Below, in pieces: positions 1-10,386 of a DNA stretch of 64,000 nt; the stretch's first letter is position 1; every line of letters starts with the position of its first letter. A program made the position numbers and the translations under genes. A model generated the notes under the pieces. The model saw nothing but the letters and a program-made list of their open reading frames with translations, was not told where the DNA came from and ran no database searches. The stretch spans positions 1 through 64,000 of the forward strand of contig NC_017735.1 of NCBI RefSeq assembly GCF_000259275.1. Reading direction: 5' to 3'. Source of the stretch: Helicobacter cetorum MIT 99-5656. Its GTDB lineage: Bacteria > Campylobacterota > Campylobacteria > Campylobacterales > Helicobacteraceae.

Positions 1-4
1 TAGG

Positions 5-26
5 GGCTTTCTAAATTTAGAAAGCC
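5..26 (-). terminator. Hairpin at nusB stop
   Basis: A perfect inverted repeat has an 11-bp arm at 5-15 and its complement at 16-26, overlapping the nusB stop codon. It probably ends the minus-strand kdsA-ribH-nusB transcript. The bases beyond it are outside the window, so a U-tract cannot be judged. Confidence 0.5.
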
Positions 27-427
27 ATAGTTTGCTTCTTGCTCAAAGAATCCAAGATAGCGTTTAGAAATTTAGGGGTGTTAGGCTCAGCATAGAGTTT
101 GCCAAGCTCTATGCACTCATTAATCACGATAGGGTTTTCAGTGGGCGTGAAGCAAATTTCATACGCCCCTAAGCGTAAAATCGCCTTTTCCATACTCCCT
201 AAGCGCTTGAAATCCCAGTCTTTTAAATGCGGTTCAATGAGAGTATCAATTTCAGCTATTTTTTCTAACACACCATTAAAAAGACTCAGAGCAAAAGCGA
301 GTTGATTATTTTTAATCTTTTTTTCTTCTAACATGCTAGTTGCGATTTTTTTAATTTCTTCATTCCCACTCTCAAACGCATACAATAATTCAATTACAGC
401 TCCCCTAGCTTGAGTTCGTGTCGCCAT
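17..427 (-). CDS. nusB: Transcription antitermination factor NusB
   Basis: The 136-residue protein has the normal NusB length and the all-helical NusB pattern, with MATRTQARGAVIELLYAFE at the start and the family region around ILRLGAYEI near residue 85. NusB binds boxA RNA with S10 (NusE) and supports antitermination on rRNA operons in the cytoplasm. It lies directly downstream of ribH on the minus strand, with its ATG just after the ribH stop, so the two are cotranscribed. The same ribH-nusB pairing is known in H. pylori and many other bacteria. The ATG is preceded by purine-rich sequence inside the ribH 3' end. Nothing unusual is seen. Confidence 0.93.
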   Translation of the reverse strand: MATRTQARGAVIELLYAFESGNEEIKKIATSMLEEKKIKNNQLAFALSLFNGVLEKIAEIDTLIEPHLKDWDFKRLGSMEKAILRLGAYEICFTPTENPIVINECIELGKLYAEPNTPKFLNAILDSLSKKQTMAF

Positions 428-428
428 T

Positions 429-899
429 TTAACCCTTAAGAGTTTGGCACAAGCTTAGTAGTTCAATGAGCGTGCTCATCGCTTCAAAGCCTTTATTTCC
501 GGCTTTGCTTCCTGCTCTTTCAATCGCTTGTTCAATATTATCTGTGGTTAGCACTCCAAAGCTTACCGGTAGGTTGTATTTTAACATCGTGTTTGCAATG
601 CCCTTAGTCGCTTCTGCACTTACATAATCAAAATGCGGAGTCCCCCCCCTAATAATCGCTCCTAAAACACACACGCCATCATATTTTTTACTCTCTAATA
701 ATCTGTCTAAAATAAAGGGCAATTCATAAGCCCCAGGCACTAGAATAATGTCTAAAAGCTTTTCATTGCCCCCATGCCTTTTAAAACAATCAATCGCCCC
801 TTCTTGTAATCTGTCTGTGATAATATGATTAAAACGAGATGTTAAAACAGCGATTCTTTCATTCCCCTGCAATTGTAATTTTCCCTCTATTAGTTGCAT
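429..899 (-). CDS. ribH: 6,7-dimethyl-8-ribityllumazine synthase
   Basis: The enzyme condenses 3,4-dihydroxy-2-butanone 4-phosphate with 5-amino-6-ribitylamino-uracil, the penultimate step of riboflavin synthesis. The 156 residues match the usual single-domain length. Recognisable active-site segments are TSRFN near residue 20, VPGAYELP near 55, and [14 protein letters not shown] near 80, which includes the catalytic His. The C-terminal half carries GVLTTDN and AGSKAGNKG, as expected for this fold. It sits between kdsA and nusB, 9 bp downstream of kdsA, in one minus-strand operon. The ATG is preceded by AAAGGAAATTC, a good ribosome binding site. Confidence 0.95.
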   Translation of the reverse strand: MQLIEGKLQLQGNERIAVLTSRFNHIITDRLQEGAIDCFKRHGGNEKLLDIILVPGAYELPFILDRLLESKKYDGVCVLGAIIRGGTPHFDYVSAEATKGIANTMLKYNLPVSFGVLTTDNIEQAIERAGSKAGNKGFEAMSTLIELLSLCQTLKG

Positions 900-908
900 G
901 AATTTCCT

Positions 909-1724
909 TTAAAATAAATTTTGAATTTTTAGTAAGTCTGTTACTAAGCTTTCAAGCTCATCAGGTTTGAGCATGTTTGCCCCATCACTTAGGGCGTTTT
1001 TGGGGTCAATATGTGTTTCAGCAAACAACCCATCAATACCCACCGCAGCTGCAGCTCTGGCTAAAATAGGGGCAAAAGAGCTATCCCCAGAACTTTTTCC
1101 CTTCGCACCCCCTGGCATTTGCACGCTATGAGTGGCATCAAAAATCACAGGGGCAAATTCTCGCATTATTTTTAAAGAACGCATATCTACAACTAAATTC
1201 CCATACCCAAAGCTACTCCCCCTTTCACACAGCCACACATTATTAGCCAAAGCCTTTTCATAAGTGGGGCTAGAAATACTACTATCTCTGGTTTTAAGGG
1301 CTTTTAAGACAGAATATTGCATGTCTTTTGGGTTCATAAATTGCCCTTTTTTGATGTTGATGATGGCGTTTGTTTTGCTCGCTTCTACAATCAAATCCGT
1401 TTGACGGCATAAAAACGCCGGAATTTGTAAAATATCCGCCACTTTTACCACAGCACTCACTTGATAGCTTTCATGCACATCAGTTAGAATCTTATAGCCA
1501 AATTCATCTTTAATGGTTTGTAACATTTCTAAGCCCTTTTCTAAACCAGGCCCTCTGTAGCTTTCTAAACTCGTGCGATTAGCCTTGTCAAAACTCGCTT
1601 TAAAATAAAAATCTAGCTCTTCATTCTTTGCTAGGGGTTGTAACTTGGTAGCGATACTTCTTAGATTTTCTAAGCTCTCAATTACGCATGGTCCAGCAAC
1701 TAGAACGCTTTTAAGTGGCTTCAT
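909..1724 (-). CDS. kdsA: 2-dehydro-3-deoxyphosphooctonate aldolase (KDO-8-P synthase)
   Basis: The enzyme joins phosphoenolpyruvate and arabinose 5-phosphate to give KDO-8-phosphate for the LPS inner core. The DAHP-synthase-like TIM barrel is intact: [11 protein letters not shown] at the N-terminus, [12 protein letters not shown] near residue 45, KILTDVHE near 80, [12 protein letters not shown] near 100, [12 protein letters not shown] near 195 and [17 protein letters not shown] near the end. The reading frame opens one codon earlier with TTG. I chose the ATG at 1722-1724 because AAGGA sits at the right distance and the ATG overlaps the TGA stop of the upstream carbonic anhydrase gene (TGATG), which suggests translational coupling. 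Confidence 0.95.
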   Translation of the reverse strand: MKPLKSVLVAGPCVIESLENLRSIATKLQPLAKNEELDFYFKASFDKANRTSLESYRGPGLEKGLEMLQTIKDEFGYKILTDVHESYQVSAVVKVADILQIPAFLCRQTDLIVEASKTNAIINIKKGQFMNPKDMQYSVLKALKTRDSSISSPTYEKALANNVWLCERGSSFGYGNLVVDMRSLKIMREFAPVIFDATHSVQMPGGAKGKSSGDSSFAPILARAAAAVGIDGLFAETHIDPKNALSDGANMLKPDELESLVTDLLKIQNLF

Positions 1725-2386
1725 CAAATATCCTTTGTTTTATCTTTTCTTTCAATAGGTTTAAAGACATGACTTTCAAAATCATAATTATAAATTTTAC
1801 CGGTTTCTATCACATAATGCCAGCCAAAGATTTTCAATTCATTATTAGCAACTCTCTCTTTAATGAAGTCATAACTCAAGAGATTTTTGAGTTGCAAACG
1901 CACATTCAAACGCTCTGTAAGCCACGAACGCTTTGCAGAATGGTTGCTAAAATGCGGATAGTCTTTTAATTCTTCTTTAATAGGCTCTAAGAATTTAATC
2001 CAGCTTTCAATATAGGGGGTTTTAGCTCTTGTTTTTTCATCATCAATCAGATGAATGCTCCCACAAGCCCCACAATTGCTATGCCCACAAATAATGATGT
2101 TTTGAATGCCTACATGCACGATAGCGTATTCAATGCTTGCAATCGTAGAAAGGGCTTGTTCTTGGCAAGTTAGCTCACTTGGTGGCACAATATTGCCCAT
2201 ATTGCGAATCACATACAATTCTCCAGGTTTTGTGCCTGTGATTAAATTTGGCACTACTCGTGAATCCACACAGGAAATAAACAAAGTGTGGGGCTTTTGT
2301 TTAGTCTTTAAACTCTCATAAAGCTCTTTTAACTCTTCATACTCATTCTCTTGAAATTCCAATGCTCCTTGAAATGCCTTAATCAC
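1724..2386 (-). CDS. icfA: Beta-class carbonic anhydrase
   Basis: The enzyme interconverts CO2 and bicarbonate and is cytoplasmic. In gastric Helicobacter it is linked to urease-driven acid tolerance. The beta-class zinc site is complete: CVDSRVVPN near residue 40 supplies Cys and the Asp-Arg dyad, and CGHSNCGAC near residue 102 supplies His and the second Cys. Length is 220 residues, normal for the family. It is the first gene of the minus-strand run to kdsA-ribH-nusB, divergent from pyrF across a 123-bp AT-rich spacer. Its stop overlaps the kdsA start. Confidence 0.93.
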   Translation of the reverse strand: MIKAFQGALEFQENEYEELKELYESLKTKQKPHTLFISCVDSRVVPNLITGTKPGELYVIRNMGNIVPPSELTCQEQALSTIASIEYAIVHVGIQNIIICGHSNCGACGSIHLIDDEKTRAKTPYIESWIKFLEPIKEELKDYPHFSNHSAKRSWLTERLNVRLQLKNLLSYDFIKERVANNELKIFGWHYVIETGKIYNYDFESHVFKPIERKDKTKDI

Positions 2387-2474
2387 GCTTAACCTTTTAA
2401 AAATAGTCTTTTATTAAAATTTGTTTTGTTTTCAAACGCTTATCATAGCTAAAAGTTCTTAAATTTCTTTTTGT

Positions 2475-2480
2475 TATAAT
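2475..2480 (+). promoter_or_regulatory. -10 box for pyrF-panC
   Basis: A perfect TATAAT lies 30 bp before the pyrF ATG in the spacer between divergent genes. Helicobacter housekeeping promoters usually show a clear -10 and a poor -35, which is what is seen. Transcription would start near position 2487. Confidence 0.6.
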
Positions 2481-2509
2481 GGCGTTATTTTACATTTTAA
2501 AGGGCTTTT

Positions 2510-3193
2510 ATGCAATTATGTGTCGCATTAGACTTAGAAGAAAAAAAAGATAATCTTTCCTTGCTAAAAGAATTGAAGGGCTTAGATTTATGGGCTAAGG
2601 TGGGGCTTAGGTCTTTTATAAGAGACGGGTTTGTTTTTTTAGATGAGATTAAAGAGATTGATGAAAACTTTAAGATTTTTTTGGATTTGAAACTCTATGA
2701 TATTCCCTATACTATGGCAAATGCCGCACTAGAATGCGCAAAATTAGACATTGATATGCTAACCATTCATTTAAGTAGTGGTAAGACCGCTATGCAAACT
2801 TTAATGCAACGCTTAAATACACTCAAAAAACGCCCCCTAATTATGGGTGTGAGCGCTCTAACAAGTTTTAGTGAAGATGAATTTTTGAGTGTGTATAACG
2901 CCCCTTTGAAAGCTCAAGCTATAAAGTTAAGCACTATAGGCAAAGAAAGCGGCATTGATGGGGTGGTGTGTTCGGTGTTTGAAAGTTTAGCAATTAAAGA
3001 GAGTTTGGGCAAGGACTTTTTGACCTTAACACCAGGTATTAGACTCAATAAAAGCGATAAAGAAGACCAAGAAAGGGTGGCTAACGCTAGAGAAGCCAGA
3101 GAAAATCTAAGCGATTTTATTGTGGTGGGTCGCCCTATTTATCAAGCTAAAGAGCCTAGAGAAATTGTTTTAGAGCTTTTAAAGGAATGCTAA
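2510..3193 (+). CDS. pyrF: Orotidine 5'-phosphate decarboxylase
   Basis: The enzyme decarboxylates OMP to UMP, the last step of pyrimidine synthesis. The 227 residues include LCVALDLEEKKD at the N-terminus, the catalytic signature FLDLKLYDIPYTMANA near residue 57 (the D-x-K-x-x-D-I-P motif), and the phosphate-binding end TPGIR followed by DFIVVGRPIYQA. The ATG follows AAAGGGCTTTT, a good ribosome binding site. panC starts on the base after the pyrF stop codon, so the two genes form a plus-strand pair driven by the TATAAT upstream. Confidence 0.95.
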   Translation: MQLCVALDLEEKKDNLSLLKELKGLDLWAKVGLRSFIRDGFVFLDEIKEIDENFKIFLDLKLYDIPYTMANAALECAKLDIDMLTIHLSSGKTAMQTLMQRLNTLKKRPLIMGVSALTSFSEDEFLSVYNAPLKAQAIKLSTIGKESGIDGVVCSVFESLAIKESLGKDFLTLTPGIRLNKSDKEDQERVANAREARENLSDFIVVGRPIYQAKEPREIVLELLKEC

Positions 3194-4033
3194 ATGCAAG
3201 TTTTAGAAACTATCATTGCTTTAAGAAAATATCGTAAGAGCTTAAAAGAAAGCGTGGGTTTTGTGCCGACTATGGGAGCCTTACACAAAGGGCATCAAAG
3301 CTTGATAGAGAGAAGCCTGAAAGAAAACACTCATACTATTGTTAGCATTTTTGTCAATCCCACACAATTTGGGGCTAACGAAGATTTTAACGCTTACCCA
3401 CGAGTTTTAGAAAAGGATTTGAGCTTGTGTGAAGAAGTGGGCGTTAATGCGGTGTTTGTCCCTAAAGCTGATGAGATGTATCCCTATGGCTTTGAATGCC
3501 AAATAACACGCATGCCTATAAAAGCGCCCTTATATTTAGCAAATTCTTTAGAGGGGGCGCAACGAGAAGGGCATTTTGATGGGGTGGCGCAAGTGGTATT
3601 AAAGCTATTTCATCTCATTTGTCCTACTAGAGCGTATTTTGGCAAAAAGGACGCCCAACAGCTTTTAATCATTCAGCACTTAGTCAAAGACTTGCTTTTA
3701 GATATTGAGATAATGCCATGCGAAATTGTGCGTGATGTTGACAATCTAGCTTTAAGCTCTAGGAATGTGTATTTAAATGAATTTGAAAGAAAACAAGCCC
3801 TAGCCATCCCTAAAGCCTTAGAAACTATCAAGCAAGCCATAGATAAGGGCGAAAAGGCGTGTGATAAACTTAAGATTCTAGGGCTTAAAGTTTTAGAAAA
3901 CTTAGAAGTGAATTATTTGGAATTTTGTAACCATAAACTAGAGTCTTTAAAAACCATAGAGTCATTTAACACGCTTATTTTAGTAGCGGTGCGTGTGGGT
4001 AAAACCAGGCTTTTAGATAATTTATGGGTGTGA
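3194..4033 (+). CDS. panC: Pantoate-beta-alanine ligase
   Basis: The enzyme makes pantothenate from pantoate and beta-alanine with ATP, on the way to coenzyme A. The N-terminal nucleotide-binding motif [16 protein letters not shown] is near residue 22. It is followed by FVNPTQFG near 53, the GKKDAQQL loop near 150 and ALSSRNVYL near 180. Length is 279 residues, typical. It directly abuts pyrF. panD, the gene for beta-alanine supply, is elsewhere in this window at 22386-22742, so the pathway is split between two operons. Confidence 0.95.
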   Translation: MQVLETIIALRKYRKSLKESVGFVPTMGALHKGHQSLIERSLKENTHTIVSIFVNPTQFGANEDFNAYPRVLEKDLSLCEEVGVNAVFVPKADEMYPYGFECQITRMPIKAPLYLANSLEGAQREGHFDGVAQVVLKLFHLICPTRAYFGKKDAQQLLIIQHLVKDLLLDIEIMPCEIVRDVDNLALSSRNVYLNEFERKQALAIPKALETIKQAIDKGEKACDKLKILGLKVLENLEVNYLEFCNHKLESLKTIESFNTLILVAVRVGKTRLLDNLWV

Positions 4034-4070
4034 AATTTTCTGTTTTTATATTGTTGTATAAAGGTTTGTT

Positions 4071-4146
4071 TGGCGACCCTTGAAAGATTTGAACTTCCGT
4101 TTCCACCGTGAAAGGGTGGTATCCTTGGCCACTAGATGAAAGGGTC
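4071..4146 (-). tRNA. tRNA-Glu (TTC), second divergent copy
   Basis: On the minus strand the cloverleaf has acceptor GACCCTT paired with AAGGGTC, discriminator G and encoded CCA. The anticodon loop is CTTTCAC (TTC), and the T-loop TTCAAAT has a stem containing a G-U pair. The anticodon arm is the same as in the tRNA-Glu at 4458-4532, but the acceptor and T stems differ, so this is a second isoacceptor gene and not a simple duplicate. It is the last gene of the five-tRNA cluster. Confidence 0.9.
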
Positions 4147-4207
4147 ATACTCATTACTAATTGAAACAAACAAAAACGAGCGATAAAAAGATTTAAAAAG
4201 CATTTGG

Positions 4208-4284
4208 TGGCGGAGCGGACGGGACTCGAACCCGCGACCCCCTGCGTGACAGGCAGATATTCTAACCAGCTGAACTACCGCTCC
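4208..4284 (-). tRNA. tRNA-Asp (GTC)
   Basis: The minus strand folds with acceptor GGAGCGG/CCGCTCC, discriminator G and an encoded CCA. The anticodon loop CTGTCAC gives GTC, and the T-loop is GGTTCGAGTCC. It is the fourth gene of the tRNA operon. Confidence 0.95.
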
Positions 4285-4336
4285 ATATCAAACTTCACAG
4301 CTAAAATAATTTCGTGTGCTTGAAGTCAAGTAAAAA

Positions 4337-4412
4337 TGGTGGTCGCTATAAGACTCGAACTTATGACATCTACCTTGTAAGGGTAGCGCTCTACCAACTG
4401 AGCTAAGCGACC
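4337..4412 (-). tRNA. tRNA-Val (TAC)
   Basis: The minus strand has acceptor GGTCGCT/AGCGACC, discriminator A and an encoded CCA. The D-arm is AGCTCAGTTGGTAGAGC, and the anticodon loop CTTACAA gives TAC, decoding GUN valine codons. It is the third gene of the tRNA operon. Confidence 0.95.
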
Positions 4413-4457
4413 ACACATTGCTGAGACAAATACAGCTAAAACTTATTCTAAAAAGAG

Positions 4458-4532
4458 TGGTGACTCCTAGGGGATTTGAACCCCTGTAACCACCGTGAAA
4501 GGGTGGTATCCTAACCACTAGATGAAGGAGCC
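4458..4532 (-). tRNA. tRNA-Glu (TTC)
   Basis: The minus strand has acceptor GGCTCCT/AGGAGTC with one G-U pair, discriminator A, encoded CCA and anticodon TTC. This is the conventional tRNA-Glu. A divergent copy lies at 4071-4146 in the same operon. Confidence 0.95.
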
Positions 4533-4547
4533 ACTATGCTCAATTAA

Positions 4548-4623
4548 TGGTGACCCGTGTTGGATTCGAACCAACGGCCCATTCCTTAAAAGGGAATTGC
4601 TCTACCGGCTGAGCTAACGGGTC
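4548..4623 (-). tRNA. tRNA-Lys (TTT)
   Basis: The minus strand has acceptor GACCCGT/ACGGGTC, discriminator A, encoded CCA, and anticodon loop CTTTTAA giving TTT. It is the first gene of the tRNA operon, about 50 bp downstream of a strong promoter. Confidence 0.95.
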
Positions 4624-4677
4624 TCACAAAAAGAAAACAAACAATAAAACGCCTACTTGTTTAAAAAAGACTTTGAA

Positions 4678-4706
4678 ATAATACAATTTTTTTTAATGCT
4701 TGTCAA
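4678..4706 (-). promoter_or_regulatory. tRNA operon promoter
   Basis: On the minus strand a perfect -35 box TTGACA (complement of 4701-4706) is followed after exactly 17 bp by TATTAT (complement of 4678-4683). This is unusually close to consensus for Helicobacter and fits a stable-RNA promoter driving Lys-Glu-Val-Asp-Glu. Transcription would begin near 4671. Confidence 0.75.
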
Positions 4707-5166
4707 GAATGATTGAAAAATATGGAAATTTTTTAACCAAATAAAAAACTCAATCTTATGAAGACAATGGAGTAATTTCATCATATCAGTGCAAAATAGG
4801 TCTCTTAGCTTGACTTTTAGGGAAGAATAAATGAATGATTTTAACAGGGGTTTTGTTTGTATAAAGTTTTGTATATTTTCTTAAAAGAGCTCATTTGAGC
4901 GTTAATAAAAAGCACTTGTAGAGAACTACGATAGCTAACAATAGAATATTAAATGTGTTGTTTGTCCCTGTAAAACTTGTAAAAACATCTCTTGTTAAAA
5001 ATTATTATGCTAGGTAGAGTAGCCAAAAAGCATGAAACTTATTTAATGAATACTTAGGAATAAAGAGCAACGCTTATTGTATGTATAGCCTTAGTAAAAT
5101 CTCTCTCAAGTGATTGTCTTTAATCGTGTTTGTCTAAAAGGATATTAGGTCTTATTTTTTAGGGGG
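4707..5166. other. Gene-free gap, tRNA cluster to groEL
   Basis: This AT-rich stretch has no open frame or recognisable relic. From memory, H. pylori carries the outer membrane protein gene hopZ (HP0009) between the tRNA cluster and groEL. I see no hopZ remnant here. Confidence 0.5.
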
Positions 5167-5190
5167 CAAAGAGAACGAGTGTTCTCTTTG
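5167..5190 (-). terminator. Hairpin after groEL
   Basis: A perfect 10-bp stem (5167-5176 and 5181-5190) with loop GAGT lies 15 bp beyond the groEL stop. A U-tract does not follow on the minus strand, so it may terminate weakly or stabilise the mRNA 3' end. Confidence 0.55.
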
Positions 5191-5204
5191 TAGAGTAAGG
5201 GGGC

Positions 5205-6854
<1,650 letters not shown>

Positions 6855-6876
6855 TTAATAATAATATTTAATGTTT

Positions 6877-7224
6877 TTAGTGTCCATGACAGCAAGAGTT
6901 ATGTTCTGCACCATGTTTATGGTCATGATGACCGCCATGACAACAAGAACCTGCACCCACTATGCCTAGAATATCTTCTAATTCTAACACCATGTAATCT
7001 GTGCCATCTAAAACGATTTCTGTGCCTTTGTATTTACCAAAAGCGATAACATCGCCCTCTTTGACACATTTGCAACCTTCGCTAATCTTATGACTAACAG
7101 CTTTAACTACGCCCATTAAAGGCTTTTCTTTAGCGTTATCAGGGATAATGATTCCTGAGCTTGTTTTGTTTTCTTCTTCAAGTCTTTCTACTAAGACTCT
7201 TTCTCCTAATGGCTGAAACTTCAT
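6877..7224 (-). CDS. groES: 10-kDa co-chaperonin GroES (HspA) with metal-binding tail
   Basis: Residues 1-90 are a normal Gro[19 protein letters not shown] at the start, the mobile loop [15 protein letters not shown], then a [13 protein letters not shown]-like end. After that comes a Cys/His-rich extension of about 25 residues with two CCH clusters and HHDHKH. In H. pylori HspA this extension binds nickel and supplies urease and hydrogenase, and it is a marker of gastric Helicobacter. The length of 115 is close to the 118 I recall for H. pylori. It is the first gene of the groESL operon, with a good AGGAGAACTGAT ribosome binding site. Confidence 0.96.
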   Translation of the reverse strand: MKFQPLGERVLVERLEEENKTSSGIIIPDNAKEKPLMGVVKAVSHKISEGCKCVKEGDVIAFGKYKGTEIVLDGTDYMVLELEDILGIVGAGSCCHGGHHDHKHGAEHNSCCHGH

Positions 7225-7259
7225 ATCAGTTCTCCTAAGTTCAAAATTAAAATAGAAAT

Positions 7260-7316
7260 TTAGCGCTTAGTATTTTTAAGCGCCACCACTATAGCGCATT
7301 TTTAGCCATAAGTCAA
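7260..7316 (-). promoter_or_regulatory. groESL promoter with CIRCE-like operator
   Basis: On the minus strand a -35 box TTGACT (complement of 7311-7316) is followed after exactly 17 bp by TATAGT (complement of 7288-7293). Just downstream is a 9-9-9 inverted element: TTAGCGCTT at 7260-7268, a 9-bp spacer, and AAGCGCCAC at 7278-7286. The perfect core arms are GCGCTT and AAGCGC. It resembles CIRCE (TTAGCACTC-N9-GAGTGCTAA), the HrcA operator, and covers the expected start site near 7281. That position would allow direct repression. The HspR site is not identified. Confidence 0.7.
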
Positions 7317-7554
7317 GCAATGAAACAAAATCTAATGTTATAACTATAAAGATTATTTAGTCTATTAGTATAAAGTTTTCTAAATATTTTTATTTAAAGT
7401 ATTTGTGTGGTGGCGTACAATATGCTAAAAATTGTGTGAGATTTTTGTTTGATATAGATCATTAAAGAGAGATAATTAGAGATGAGTATTTGAGATAAGG
7501 CAATTTTAATTAGGTCAATCAAAAGTTCCAAAGCTAAAAATAAGCAGAAAAACT

Positions 7555-8150
7555 TCGTTGTAGAGCTAAAGAGTAGTGGGGCTTATTTTGCAAATAAGTG
7601 TTTTTTATGGTTAGTATTTTTACCCCTAGCTCAAAATAATTGTGTCTACATCCAAAACGCAATCCCAAATCAACAAAAAACTGAAAGTGTGTAGCTTAGC
7701 GCTTAATGTGTGAAAATTTTAGATAATTTTTGTATTTATCATAATATTTTGAGAAATAGCTAACACCAGCTAAAGCAATACTCAATCGTGAGTCCAGAAA
7801 CCAATTTTCTTTATCAATAAATTAAGAGAAAATTCATATAAACACCATAGGTGTTAATATCTACAATTTTTTCGGTAGCTTTTAACAATCTTTCCAAACT
7901 TTTAAAACCATAGGAGTCTGATTGAATCTATTATGACAATTATAATTATTGTAACTTCATTGTAATCATAAAAAGCCTCTCCTCTAAAACCGATATGCTT
8001 AGTTTATCACCCTTGCCTATCCATTTATAACCTAGATTTAAGCCCAATCCTATGGCAAAATATATGTTTTTGGTTTCGCCTAGAGATGTCTTAGGTATTA
8101 AGAGATTACCATCTGCTATGGACACAAGAATAAATTGATAATCATAGGAT
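7555..8150 (-). pseudogene. Decayed outer membrane protein gene (Hof/Hor-like)
   Basis: The minus strand contains pieces of one protein in shifting frames. Near 8035-8150 is an outer-membrane-like stretch including YFAIGLGLNLGYKWIGKGDK. Near 7570-7690 is a C-terminal barrel stretch with FQFFVDLGLRFG followed by HNYFELGVKILTIKNTYL. Stops and frameshifts separate them. The C-terminal pattern matches small Helicobacter Hof/Hor-type porins, not the Bab/Sab group. Boundaries are approximate. The family assignment is from motif memory only. Confidence 0.5.
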
Positions 8151-8170
8151 TATAAAGACTGCTATAGATA

Positions 8171-8191
8171 ATATGTTGGATAGCAACATAT
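8171..8191. repeat. Short hairpin in relic zone
   Basis: A perfect inverted repeat ATATGTTG-GATAG-CAACATAT lies between the decayed porin and the next relic. It may be an old terminator or protein site. No T-tract follows. Confidence 0.4.
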
Positions 8192-8314
8192 CCAATAAAA
8201 TGAAAAGACCAAAATTAAAACGAAGGGGGGGTTAGATTTTGTATACTTAAAGATTTCTGTCATTATTGTATTAGTTTTGTCTTTAAAAGCACTTTTAAAA
8301 ATCTCTGTTATAAT

Positions 8315-8536
8315 TAAACGCTATCTTTGGCACACAAGGAATCATGGGGGTAGGAATGATTGCTGGTGGCATTAAAAAAAGGTGGTTCTTATGACAAGGC
8401 TAAAGAAGGCATACAAGCTGGCATAAACACTAACAGCACAAAAAACAACGATTCTGCTTATCCTCTTTATGAGATGAGAGAAGTTCTAGGCGTAATGAAA
8501 GGTGTCAGAGTAGGGCATACAACTATAGATGCTTGA
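8315..8536 (+). pseudogene. Relic of an unrecognised Gly-rich protein
   Basis: A plus-strand frame reads GTQGIMGVGMIAGGIKK, and after a run of seven A residues (8369-8375) it continues only in the next frame as GGSYDKAKEGIQAGINTN and onward to a TGA at 8534. Removing one A would join them, so this is a frameshifted fragment of a longer gene. A TATAAT sequence lies at 8309-8314. I do not recognise the family. Confidence 0.4.
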
Positions 8537-8652
8537 TGATTAAAAGGCGATAATGACCTGCATAAAGCTTCTCAATTGGAAGTTTTTAGGGTGTAGTCTA
8601 TGAATAATCCATTTAAGAGACACTATGCAAGATTTACAATATTTCAAAAACG

Positions 8653-8894
8653 ATGTTACGGCTCATTTTATCCAAAGACAGACTAGAGACTTATGACAGC
8701 CTAGAGCAATACAAAGAAAATTTAAAACTCATTAGCCTAATCACACCTAAAATTCTAATTTAGAGATTTACTTACGCAACGCACTAGATTATTGCCTAAC
8801 TCAAATTAAAGGGAGTGAGTGGGTCTTTGAAAGCAATAACAAGGGCATTAAAAAAGCTATTAGTCATTTTGAAAAAGAAAAATTGGAATGGTAA
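8653..8894 (+). pseudogene. Frameshifted relic, possibly Abi-like
   Basis: The frame opens with ATG at 8653 and reads MLRLILSKDRLETYDSLEQY onward, then meets TAG near 8763. The continuation, with YLRNALDYCLTQIKGSEW and ending EKEKLEW before TAA at 8892, lies in a neighbouring frame. One small indel near 8757-8762 would restore about 80 residues. The phrase LEIYLRNALDYCL resembles the helical part of Abi-like (HEPN-type) proteins, but this is a guess from a short motif. It overlaps, out of frame, the artificial start of the truncated Bab-like gene, which marks the junction between two unrelated sequences. Confidence 0.45.
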
Positions 8895-10386
8895 CATGGG
8901 TATTAATTCTCATGTTCAGCACCAACAAAAATGGCAACAAAGCCAAACCACTATCAACAGCCTAGCCCAAGCAATCAATACTGCCCTACCCAAACTAACG
9001 GCTATCAGCACGGATAAAGGAAACGCAAATTCAGACACCAATACCTCTGGTAATAGCCCCCAAGCAATCTTAACACAAGCACAAACCATGATGGATGATT
9101 TTGCCAAAACCAGAGCATGGGCTGGAGGACAAACCGACCAGTTTCTTGGTGGGCAAGATAACGAAGTAACGCAATTGCCTGCGTTTAAGAAAGTCAATGA
9201 AGCTTTGAAAGTTGCCCAAGAACTCATCAATGCTACTAATCACCTTAACGCCACACAAAAAAACTTGCAATCTGAACACGCAGGAAGCAAAGCTAACCCA
9301 ACTATTTTTAATCAAAACTTTAAAGCATCTGCTGCTTATCAAAAACAAATCATGGATTTAGCCAACCAAGTTGTTAACATCTATCATTCAATGGATAAAA
9401 CTGCACAAACACATTTTCAAGATTGTTCTAGTATTCAAACTAATGGACAACAAGGCACTCAAAGTATGACAACCAAAGCTTGTGCCAACCCTGCCGAATC
9501 TGCTAGGGCTACAGAAGCAAGTATCAACTACTATGGCAATCAAACCACCCAAAACCTTCAACTCGCCAACGATGTCTATTATCTCAACCAAAATAAAGAG
9601 AACATTAAAAACACTTACGCTCAAGCCCAACAATTACAAGAAGCTATTATGACCATGCCAGGCAATAAACTCGCTTTAAGTAATACCGCTTATACCACTC
9701 AAGACCCTAACGCCCCTATGGGCAATCAAGCCGTCTATAGAACTAATCTAGTCCAGCAATCCAACCTAACTAACGCTCTAGCGGCAATGAGTGCTAACCC
9801 CTTTAGAAATATAGGCGTTATCAAATCTCAAGGTAATAGCGGTGTGATGAATGGTATAGGTGTCCAACTAGGTTATAAACAATTCTTTGGAGCAACAAAG
9901 AGAATGGGAGCTAGGTATTATGGTTTCTTTGATTATAACCACACCTATATTAAATCAGATTTCTTTAACTCTGCTTCTAATGTCTTAACTTATGGGGTGG
10001 GTTCAGACTTCTTGTATAACTTTATCAATGATAAAGAAATGAAAAAAAATAGACTCTCTTTTGGGGGCTTTGCTGGAATTGCTTTAGCAGGAACTTCATG
10101 GCTTAATAGCGATAAGGCTGTTCTTTTAAACACGCCTGAGTTTAACGCATCTAACACGCCTTATAAAGCGAGTGTGAGTGCATCTAATTTCCAATTCTTA
10201 TTTAACTTTGGATTAAGAATGAATTTAGCAGATAATTCTAAAAAGAATGAACATGCTATCCAACATGGTATTGAACTAGGCATTAAGATTCCTACTATCA
10301 ATACCAGCTACTATTCTTTCTTAGGAGCTAAACTAGAATACAGAAGGCTCTATAGCGTCTATTTGAACTATGTGTTTGCATATTAA
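8815..10386 (+). pseudogene. 5'-truncated Bab-like Hop outer membrane protein gene
   Basis: The open frame starts at a GTG inside another relic, and its first 25 or so residues are out-of-frame readthrough of that relic. Real Hop sequence begins around 8885 (NMGINSHVQHQQKWQQ). There is no signal peptide and the usual N-terminal 200 residues are missing, so a surface protein cannot be made. What remains is a helical middle with a Cys pair (QDCSS and KACAN) and a complete Hop C-terminal barrel ending YLNYVFAY. From 9529 to beyond the stop it is a near-perfect inverted copy of the gene at 11340-13310, and the C-terminal protein sequence is identical. It can act only as a silent donor cassette or be residue from rearrangement. 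Confidence 0.75.

Noticed and set aside
4288-4518. 76-codon open frame across the tRNA cluster
   Set aside because: It runs through tRNA-Val and tRNA-Glu, which fully explain the sequence.
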